Source: Flavobacteriaceae bacterium (lineage in GTDB: Bacteria; Bacteroidota; Bacteroidia; Flavobacteriales; Flavobacteriaceae). Taken from it: a stretch of DNA of 5,947 bases. Location of the stretch: positions 1-5,947 of the forward strand of contig CANEXR010000185.1 of NCBI GenBank assembly GCA_947443815.1, in the 5' to 3' direction. The first letter of the stretch is position 1. The number at the start of each line of letters is the position of its first letter. The notes beneath the pieces are model-generated. The model saw only the letters and a list, made by a program, of their open reading frames with translations, made no database searches and was not told where the DNA came from. Positions 1 through 4,655 of this stretch are shown here, piece by piece. The translations under genes were made by a program, and so were the position numbers.

Positions 1-226
1 AACTATTCTAGACAAATTAAAACTAGATTAATATTAAATAATCATAAACAATTTTCTAAAAATACTTTTAAAACTATATCTTGAAAATAAAATTTCATCA
101 TAATAATCTTTATAAAAAATAGCATAATTAATACTAAAAACAATATATATGTTTGAAAAATTCATTTTTAAATTAAAATTCTAATTAAAAAAATATTATT
201 TTTACTATTCACTTAATGTAAATCAT
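1..226. other. AT-rich non-coding leader before the NTF2-like gene
   Basis: This stretch is almost entirely A and T, has frequent stops in every frame, and shows no recognisable coding or RNA gene. Short AT-only palindromes occur, for example around 189-203, but such symmetry is expected by chance in this composition. The only element resembling a known signal is a TAnnTTTG match at 148-155, listed separately. The region presumably holds the promoter of the gene starting at 227, and perhaps the end of an upstream transcript. Confidence 0.5.
148..155 (+). promoter_or_regulatory. Possible -7 promoter element (TATGTTTG)
   Basis: This is an exact match to the Bacteroidota -7 consensus TAnnTTTG, about 70 bp before the start codon at 227. 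No TTG -33 element is found 17-23 bp upstream, and the surrounding AT-richness makes chance matches likely, so support is weak. Confidence 0.25.
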
Positions 227-697
227 ATGACTGAAAACGAAAAAACCCTTACCAAATTTTATACTGCTTTTGCTAATGGAGATGCAGTAACTATGGGTGA
301 ATGTTATGCAGACACCATAAAATTTCGGGATCCCGCATTTGGTTTATTAAAAGGAAAAGATGTTGGCTTAATGTGGAAAATGTTAATTGAAAGAAGCAAA
401 GGAAATATCAAAATTGAATTTTCCGACATTCAAGCAGATGCCTATTTAGGTACTGCACAGTGGAAAGCGACTTATAATTTTAGTAAAACAAATCGGCTCG
501 TTGTAAATATTATTCAATCACAATTTCATTTTCAAAATGGTTTAATTATAAAGCATATTGATGAATTTGATATCTGGAAATGGTCAAAACAGGCCTTAGG
601 TCTAAAGGGATTGCTTTTCGGTTGGACTGGATTTTTGCAAAATAAAATTCAAGAAAAGGCTCTTTTATCTTTAAAAAAATATAAAGAATCGTTATAG
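227..697 (+). CDS. NTF2-like / SnoaL-like family protein
   Basis: This 156-residue protein has the look of the NTF2-like (SnoaL, ketosteroid isomerase-like) superfamily, small cone-shaped alpha+beta barrels. Residues 5-30 form the usual N-terminal helix pair (FYTAFANGDA, then MGECYAD). An F-R-D-P-x-F-G segment follows at 33-39, and alternating beta-strands run from about 60 to 115, ending in an H-I-D-E-F-D strand at 110-115. The length is slightly above the family norm because of a basic, probably helical C-terminal extension from about residue 118. There is no signal peptide, so it should be cytoplasmic. The family includes isomerases, dehydratases and non-catalytic binding proteins, and nothing here fixes a substrate. 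The start is the first ATG in frame and no Shine-Dalgarno is visible. The gene is convergent with the aldehyde dehydrogenase and shows no functional link to it. Confidence 0.8.
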   Translation: MTENEKTLTKFYTAFANGDAVTMGECYADTIKFRDPAFGLLKGKDVGLMWKMLIERSKGNIKIEFSDIQADAYLGTAQWKATYNFSKTNRLVVNIIQSQFHFQNGLIIKHIDEFDIWKWSKQALGLKGLLFGWTGFLQNKIQEKALLSLKKYKESL

Positions 698-711
698 ATT
701 TATAAAATCCT

Positions 712-772
712 TTTAAACTAGAACTTAATTTATCTCCAAATTATTGTTTTAAGTTAGAGAAATTAGTTTAAA
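712..772. repeat. Nested inverted repeat after the NTF2-like gene
   Basis: Two perfect inverted repeats are nested here. The outer arms are TTTAAACTA (712-720) and TAGTTTAAA (764-772). The inner arms are AACTTAA (722-728) and TTAAGTT (749-755). On the 3' side an 8-base stretch lies between the inner and outer arms, so the fold would carry an asymmetric bulge. It sits 14 bp past the stop codon at 697, so it may be a 3'-end stabilising or terminating structure for that transcript. The arms are AT-rich and there is no following U-tract on the plus strand. Confidence 0.4.
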
Positions 773-774
773 GC

Positions 775-807
775 AAAAAACCGCCTCAATATAAAAAGAG
801 ACGGTTT
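775..807 (-). terminator. Rho-independent terminator of the aldehyde dehydrogenase gene
   Basis: The arms are AAACCGCCTC (778-787) and GAGACGGTTT (798-807), with a 10-base loop. Read on the minus strand the stem is 10 bp, with one G-U wobble in place of the C-A mismatch seen on the plus strand. The hairpin runs into a six-U tract (775-780), three of whose bases are in the stem. It lies 20 bp beyond the stop of the minus-strand gene at 828, as expected of its terminator. It may also weakly stop transcripts from the convergent gene ending at 697. Confidence 0.85.
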
Positions 808-827
808 GAATTAATATAAATCTTGAA

Positions 828-2408
828 TTATAAAATATAATCGGTATTGATGAAATTAGATTCTTTACTACTTAATAATTCTTGTAAAATTGCATTATTA
901 TATTCATTGTCCTTTGATGCTACAAATGTTCTAATAGAAAATGAACGCAAAGCATCGTGAATACTCAAAGTTCCTACCGCAGAATCCTTGCGTCCTGTAA
1001 ACGGAAAAACATCTGGTCCTCTTTGACAAGAACTATTTAAATTTACTCTACAAACCAAGTTAACCAAAGTATCAATTAATGGCGCAATAGTTTTAATATC
1101 TTTTCCAAACAAACTCACTTGCTGTCCATAATTTGACTCAGCCATATCATTCAAAGGTTCTTGAATGTCTTTAAAAGTCAAGACGGGTACTACGGGACCA
1201 AATTGCTCTTCATGATATACACGCATGTCTTTATTTATAGGAAACAAAACTGCTGGAAAAATAGCATTATCTGTTTGCTGCCCTCCTTTTGTATTAATCA
1301 CTTTAGCCCCTTTAGCAGTTGCGTCGTCAATCAATTCTTGAATATAAGCTGGTTTTTCTTTTTCTGGAAGAGGTGTTAACATAACTCCTTTTTCCCATGG
1401 ATTCCCATAAGGTAACGCGTCCACTTTTGCAGCAAAACGTTTGTTGAATTCTTCAACAATTGATTCGTGTACATACAAAATTTTCAATGCGGTGCACCGT
1501 TGCCCATTAAAAGATAAAGAACCTGCAATACATTCTTGTATCGCTAAATCTAAATCTGCATCTGGTAAAATGATAGCTGGATTTTTTGCTTCTAATCCTA
1601 AAATCAAACGCAATCTATTTTTGTTTGGATGTTGGTCTTGCAAAGCAATGGCTGATTTACTATTTCCAATCAAAGCCAAAATATCTACTTTTCCTGATTT
1701 CATTACTGGCGAAGCTACTTCTCTACCTCTACCATATAAAATATTGATAACTCCTTTTGGAAAACTACTTCGGAATGCTTCTAATAAAGGAGAAATTAAT
1801 AAAACTCCATGTTTAGCCGGTTTAAAAATCACAGGATTACCCATAATTAAAGCTGGTATTAGCAATGAAAAAGTTTCATTTAGAGGGTAATTGTATGGTC
1901 CAAGACACAATACAACACCAATAGGACCTCTTCTTACCATGGCATTTATTCCTTGAACTTTAGAGAAATGAGCACTTCGAGCATTCAATTCTTTTAAACT
2001 TTCAATCGTATCGTAAATATATTCTACAGTTCTATCAAATTCTTTTTCAGAATCGCCCAATGATTTTCCAATTTCCCACATCAAAAGTTTGACAACCTCA
2101 GCCCGAGTGGTTTTCATTTGTGCCACAAAATTTTCCATGCATTTAATACGATCTACAACTTTCATGGTTGGCCACAAACCTTGACCATTATTATAAGCCG
2201 CATCAGCAGCTGCAACCGCTTCTAAAGCTTCCGTTTCGCCCATAAAAGGAATACTTCCTAATAAAGTTGGCTCGTACTTTTCTGTAGAGGATATGGTCGA
2301 AAAAACTGGTGTCGTTTGTCCTTTCCAATGTTTTAATTCTCCATTGACTAAATAGGTATCTTGCGTAAGTAAGGTATTAATTTGATATTCTTCTGGTATT
2401 ACATTCAT
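828..2408 (-). CDS. gapN: NADP-dependent glyceraldehyde-3-phosphate dehydrogenase-like aldehyde dehydrogenase (GapN type)
   Basis: This 526-residue protein belongs to the aldehyde dehydrogenase superfamily and most resembles the non-phosphorylating glyceraldehyde-3-phosphate dehydrogenases (ALDH11/GapN). These oxidise glyceraldehyde 3-phosphate directly to 3-phosphoglycerate, yielding NADPH and bypassing one ATP-forming glycolytic step. Visible landmarks are the oxyanion-hole Asn173 in GPYNYPLNE, the cofactor-binding Lys197 in FKPAK, the catalytic Cys305 in GQRCTA, and EEQFGP at 400-405. The segment QRGPDVFPF with the following GRKDS (462-475) resembles the C-terminal part of plant and streptococcal GapN. 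The usual ELGG motif carrying the general-base Glu reads GLEA (271-274), so that Glu is displaced by two residues. The protein is cytoplasmic. Its start lies 56 bp after the rhodanese stop, with a terminator-like hairpin between them. Family membership is firm; the exact substrate is likely but unproven. Confidence 0.88.
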   Translation of the reverse strand: MNVIPEEYQINTLLTQDTYLVNGELKHWKGQTTPVFSTISSTEKYEPTLLGSIPFMGETEALEAVAAADAAYNNGQGLWPTMKVVDRIKCMENFVAQMKTTRAEVVKLLMWEIGKSLGDSEKEFDRTVEYIYDTIESLKELNARSAHFSKVQGINAMVRRGPIGVVLCLGPYNYPLNETFSLLIPALIMGNPVIFKPAKHGVLLISPLLEAFRSSFPKGVINILYGRGREVASPVMKSGKVDILALIGNSKSAIALQDQHPNKNRLRLILGLEAKNPAIILPDADLDLAIQECIAGSLSFNGQRCTALKILYVHESIVEEFNKRFAAKVDALPYGNPWEKGVMLTPLPEKEKPAYIQELIDDATAKGAKVINTKGGQQTDNAIFPAVLFPINKDMRVYHEEQFGPVVPVLTFKDIQEPLNDMAESNYGQQVSLFGKDIKTIAPLIDTLVNLVCRVNLNSSCQRGPDVFPFTGRKDSAVGTLSIHDALRSFSIRTFVASKDNEYNNAILQELLSSKESNFINTDYIL

Positions 2409-2441
2409 GTTTAGCGGTATTGTTTATTCAAATTTTAAATT

Positions 2442-2463
2442 AAAAAAGACTTCTGCCTTTTTT
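2442..2463 (-). terminator. Terminator-like hairpin between rhodanese and aldehyde dehydrogenase genes
   Basis: On the minus strand an A-run and GGC pair with GUC and a U-run around a four-base AGAA loop. This gives a 9-bp stem that includes one G-U wobble and ends in six U residues. The plus-strand version has an A-C mismatch, so the hairpin is oriented for minus-strand transcripts. It begins immediately after the rhodanese stop codon. The stem is GC-poor, so termination may be partial, leaving some read-through into the aldehyde dehydrogenase gene. Confidence 0.55.
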
Positions 2464-2464
2464 T

Positions 2465-2779
2465 TTATTCTGGAGCAACAACTTCTCCATCCCAGTCTAA
2501 AATTCCTCCCAATAAATTGAAGGCATTTTCAAAACCGAGTTCCTTCATAATTTCACATGCTTTTGCACTTCTTGCTCCGGAACGGCAATACACATAATAA
2601 TTTTTATTCTTGTCTAATGATTCCAATTCAGCAATAAAATCTTGTCCTTTATGAATATCAATATTTATGGCATTTTCTATAATCCCATCATTATATTCGT
2701 CTTCTGTTCTCACATCTAATATCACTGCATTTTCATCAGCTTCGAATTGAGAAATCCAATCTTCTTGTGTTAAATTCAT
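2465..2779 (-). CDS. Single-domain rhodanese (thiosulfate/persulfide sulfurtransferase-like)
   Basis: This is a 104-residue, one-domain rhodanese of the GlpE/PspE type. It carries the conserved ILDVRTEDEY segment (20-29), with Asp22 and Arg24. The catalytic loop is C-R-S-G-A-R at 65-70, with Cys65 as the residue that would carry the persulfide. A C-terminal LLGGILDW segment (89-96) completes the fold. Such enzymes move sulfane sulfur between thiosulfate or persulfides and thiol acceptors in the cytoplasm, and no signal peptide is seen here. The length is normal for the family and the active loop is intact. The gene is divergent from the Crp/Fnr regulator and near the persulfide dioxygenase-like gene, which fits a part in sulfur handling. 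However, its upstream region lacks the operator-like site found before the other two sulfur genes. Confidence 0.9.
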   Translation of the reverse strand: MNLTQEDWISQFEADENAVILDVRTEDEYNDGIIENAINIDIHKGQDFIAELESLDKNKNYYVYCRSGARSAKACEIMKELGFENAFNLLGGILDWDGEVVAPE

Positions 2780-2856
2780 AATCTTTTTTTTTGTAAAAAT
2801 ACAACGATTTTACCTAACAATACCGTTCCAATTTGTTAATTAGATAATATTTCAAA

Positions 2857-2868
2857 GAAAACGTTTTC
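2857..2868. repeat. 12-bp perfect palindrome GAAAACGTTTTC
   Basis: This is a perfect, gapless 12-bp palindrome centred on a CG step, about 80 bp upstream of the rhodanese start. It could be a binding site for a dimeric regulator, but no second copy was noticed in the window. Confidence 0.35.
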
Positions 2869-2887
2869 GCATAATCGTAAATAAGGT

Positions 2888-2902
2888 CAAATTGCGAATT
2901 TG
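2888..2902. repeat. Inverted repeat CAAATT-GCG-AATTTG
   Basis: Perfect 6-bp arms flank a 3-bp GCG centre. It lies in the divergent region about 110 bp from the rhodanese start and 170 bp from the regulator start. It is a possible operator; its sequence is unrelated to the GTRAC-N4-GTYAC sites. Confidence 0.35.
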
Positions 2903-2938
2903 GTAAATAAACCGTAAAATAAATTCACAAAAAACACA

Positions 2939-2979
2939 TAGCATAGGTTAATATTATCTTTAATTCAAGTTTTATGCTA
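2939..2979. repeat. Inverted repeat TAGCATA ... TATGCTA
   Basis: Perfect 7-bp arms (2939-2945 and 2973-2979) are separated by 27 bp, with the right arm 92 bp before the Crp/Fnr start codon. The arms are too far apart for a strong terminator. They could form a loose hairpin or two half-sites, or be coincidental. Confidence 0.3.
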
Positions 2980-3071
2980 ATTTTTTCATTGATAAATTCA
3001 AGTATACTCTTAGATTATTATAGTACTTTTACGTTTTTAATGCTCTTTTAATCTTTATAAAAAACGATTCA

Positions 3072-3698
3072 ATGCACCAACAAATAAAAAAAATATTTCC
3101 CTCATTTTCGAAGGAATTAATCACTGACATTGAGGCAAATGACACTATACAATCCTTTGAATCTGGCACTATATTAATGCGGACTGGTCAGTACATAAAA
3201 AGCACTATTTTAATTACGAAAGGCACCATCAAAGTCTATCGTGAAGATAGCGAAGGTGGCGAATTTTTCATGTATTATTTGCAACCAGGACAAGCATGTG
3301 CCATTTCTATGGTTTGTGCTACAAAAAATGAAAAAAGTCAAATTATGGCTAAAGTCGTAGAAGATGTGGAGGTACTATCAGTCCCTTTATCCTTAATGGA
3401 TACCTGGATGATGAAGCATAGAAGTTGGTACGAATTTGTAATTGACACCTACCGCAGTCGCTTTGAGGAAGTATTAGAAGTAATAGACAGCATCGCTTTT
3501 AGAGCCATGGACGAACGTTTAGAATTTTATCTAAAACGCCATAAGGACGCCTGCGGTTGTAGTGATTTAAAATTATCACACCAAGAAATCGCTACGGAAC
3601 TAAATACCTCAAGAGAAGTTATTTCCCGTTTGCTCAAAAAAATGGAACAACGCAACTTATTAAAACTACATCGAAATCATATTGAAATACTAAAATAA
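3072..3698 (+). CDS. Crp/Fnr-family transcriptional regulator, candidate activator of the sulfur genes
   Basis: This 208-residue protein has the Crp/Fnr layout: a cupin-like sensor domain (about 25-110), a long dimerisation helix (about 115-147), and a C-terminal winged helix-turn-helix (about 165-205). The recognition helix reads T-S-R-E-V-I-S-R at 179-186. Its Arg181, Glu182 and Arg186 match the DNA-contacting Arg180, Glu181 and Arg185 of E. coli CRP, and Ser185 matches an FNR contact. The cAMP phosphate-binding signature is not conserved: Gln74 replaces the Glu and the Arg-Ser pair is missing, so cAMP is an unlikely ligand. The N-terminal cysteine cluster of FNR is also absent. Four cysteines are present: Cys76 and Cys82 in the sensor domain, and Cys161 and Cys163 as a C-G-C just before the helix-turn-helix. 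The gene sits 88 bp before the exporter gene, in the same direction. Sensing of persulfide or redox state is a hypothesis. Confidence 0.9.
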   Translation: MHQQIKKIFPSFSKELITDIEANDTIQSFESGTILMRTGQYIKSTILITKGTIKVYREDSEGGEFFMYYLQPGQACAISMVCATKNEKSQIMAKVVEDVEVLSVPLSLMDTWMMKHRSWYEFVIDTYRSRFEEVLEVIDSIAFRAMDERLEFYLKRHKDACGCSDLKLSHQEIATELNTSREVISRLLKKMEQRNLLKLHRNHIEILK

Positions 3699-3726
3699 TC
3701 CCTTTGATGACCCTACTTAAAGCTAT

Positions 3727-3740
3727 GTGACAAATGTTAC
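3727..3740 (+). promoter_or_regulatory. Operator-like near-palindrome GTGAC-AAAT-GTTAC (exporter promoter)
   Basis: Two 5-bp half-sites are separated by 4 bp, with a single mismatch to perfect symmetry. Its reverse complement has exactly the same half-sites (GTAAC and GTCAC) as the site at 4586-4599. The left half contains the CRP-type GTGA core. Its centre is 36.5 bp upstream of the last G of the -7-like element at 3763-3770, fitting activation from about -41. The likely binder is the Crp/Fnr protein encoded just upstream. Confidence 0.72.
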
Positions 3741-3762
3741 TGTCTTTTAAAATTTTAAAAAT

Positions 3763-3770
3763 AATCTTTG
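3763..3770 (+). promoter_or_regulatory. Probable -7 element of the exporter gene (AATCTTTG)
   Basis: This matches TAnnTTTG with one mismatch (A for the first T); it is preceded by TA one base further out. It ends 16 bp before the exporter start codon. No TTG -33 element is present, and the -33 zone lies beside the operator-like site, as expected of an activator-dependent promoter. Confidence 0.5.
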
Positions 3771-3786
3771 TGCCAAATTTAAAAAC

Positions 3787-4575
3787 ATGGAATATCTAGG
3801 TTATTTTGCTTCGATTATAATAGGGTTGTCTTTGGGTTTAGTTGGTGGCGGGGGATCCATATTAACCATTCCTATTTTAGTATATTTATTCAAAATAGAA
3901 CCAAAATTAGCAACAAGCTATTCACTTTTTATAGTCGGAATTACGGCTCTTTCAGGTTGCTACTCTCATTATAGAATGGGCAACCTCAAAATTAAATCAG
4001 CACTCTATTTTGCCATACCGTCTGTTTTTTCAATCCTAATTATTAGAGAAGTCATTTTTCCGAAAATTACAGAAACACTTTTTTCAATTGCTTCCTACCC
4101 GATTTCAAAAAATTTTATGATTATGGTTGTTTTTTCCATACTGATGATAGTATCCGCTATTTCTATGATAAAAACGGGAAATCTAACAATTAAAGCTACA
4201 AAAACAAATTACAGCCAACTTGGAATAATAGGATTTTTTGTTGGAATTGTTACTGGCTTTTTAGGAGCTGGTGGTGGATTTCTAATTATCCCAGCTTTAT
4301 TATTTTTTGCTAATTTACCTATGAAACAAGCTGTTGGAACTTCATTACTTATTATTTTCATTAATTCAGCAATAGGTTTTGGTGGTGATTTATACATTGG
4401 AACACCGATTGATTATTCTTTTTTACTTAGTATAACAGGAATTGCTTTTATTGGAATGATAATAGGAACGCAAATTTCTAAAAAAATAGACGGCAATAAA
4501 CTCAAACCTATTTTTGGCTGGTTTGTTTTAATAATGGGATTTTACATTATTTCCAAAGAACTTTTTCTGAAATAG
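3787..4575 (+). CDS. TauE/SafE-family (TSUP) membrane transporter, probable sulfite or sulfur-anion exporter
   Basis: This 262-residue, very hydrophobic protein is of normal TSUP-family length. Roughly eight membrane segments can be seen, at about 5-35, 44-60, 72-90, 108-128, 145-175, 183-200, 211-230 and 241-258. The family's internal duplication is clear: G-L-V-G-G-G-G-S with a following I-P (17-29) is repeated as G-F-L-G-A-G-G-G with a following I-P (157-169). Each copy is followed by an A-T-S or G-T-S helix (42-44 and 184-186). Members move sulfite, sulfoacetate, thiosulfate or other anions across the inner membrane. Sulfite is favoured here because the next gene encodes a persulfide dioxygenase-like protein whose product would be sulfite. 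The start ATG follows a short leader ending AAAAAC, with no Shine-Dalgarno. The gene has its own promoter and operator-like site rather than depending on the regulator's transcript. Confidence 0.88.
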   Translation: MEYLGYFASIIIGLSLGLVGGGGSILTIPILVYLFKIEPKLATSYSLFIVGITALSGCYSHYRMGNLKIKSALYFAIPSVFSILIIREVIFPKITETLFSIASYPISKNFMIMVVFSILMIVSAISMIKTGNLTIKATKTNYSQLGIIGFFVGIVTGFLGAGGGFLIIPALLFFANLPMKQAVGTSLLIIFINSAIGFGGDLYIGTPIDYSFLLSITGIAFIGMIIGTQISKKIDGNKLKPIFGWFVLIMGFYIISKELFLK

Positions 4576-4585
4576 ATTGTTTAAA

Positions 4586-4599
4586 GTAACTTAAGTCAC
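4586..4599 (+). promoter_or_regulatory. Operator-like near-palindrome GTAAC-TTAA-GTCAC (dioxygenase promoter)
   Basis: This is the second copy of the site seen at 3727-3740, with identical half-sites in the opposite orientation and a different 4-bp spacer. It lies 10 bp after the exporter's stop codon. Its centre is again 36.5 bp upstream of the last G of a -7 element (4622-4629). The matched sequence and matched distance argue for one shared activator. Confidence 0.75.
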
Positions 4600-4621
4600 T
4601 ATAAATTCCGAAAAACAGAAT

Positions 4622-4629
4622 TACTTTTG
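4622..4629 (+). promoter_or_regulatory. -7 promoter element of the dioxygenase gene (TACTTTTG)
   Basis: This is an exact match to the Bacteroidota -7 consensus TAnnTTTG, ending 26 bp before the ATG at 4656. It lacks a TTG -33 element; the operator-like site ends 22 bp upstream of it. A small AATTC/GAATT inverted repeat (4604-4608 and 4618-4622) lies between the operator and this element and partly overlaps it. Confidence 0.65.
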
Positions 4630-4655
4630 TAACCTAAAATGAAATTTAAAAAAAC

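Larger units (their letters stand above)
2780..3071. promoter_or_regulatory. Divergent intergenic region between rhodanese and Crp/Fnr genes
   Basis: These 292 bp carry no convincing ORF and must contain the promoters of both flanking genes. No full TAnnTTTG with a correctly spaced TTG was found in either direction. Partial matches are TACTTTTA (3024-3031) and TAATCTTTA (3049-3057) on the plus strand, and TATTTTTA (2801-2794) on the minus strand. Three inverted repeats inside it are listed separately. The GTRAC-N4-GTYAC site found before the exporter and dioxygenase genes is absent, so there is no sign of autoregulation through that sequence. Confidence 0.5.

Noticed and set aside
189..203. 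AT-only palindrome AAAAATA-T-TATTTTT before the NTF2-like gene
   Set aside because: In a nearly pure A/T stretch such symmetry is expected by chance, and it has no U-tract or stem stability to act as a terminator.
1161..1379. Plus-strand open frame of 72 codons
   Set aside because: It lies wholly inside the minus-strand aldehyde dehydrogenase gene and its translation is low-complexity with no family resemblance, so it is an antisense shadow.
1441..1890. Plus-strand open frame of 149 codons
   Set aside because: It lies opposite the conserved catalytic part of the aldehyde dehydrogenase, whose motifs are intact on the other strand. It has no recognisable domain or start context.
2429..2437. 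Possible -7 element (TAAAATTTG on the minus strand) before the aldehyde dehydrogenase gene
   Set aside because: The spacing within the element is one base too long, no TTG lies at a suitable distance upstream, and it abuts the terminator-like hairpin.
4209..4397. Minus-strand open frame of 62 codons
   Set aside because: It is antisense to the second TSUP repeat of the exporter, and its Pro/Lys-rich translation is what reversed glycine-rich membrane sequence produces.
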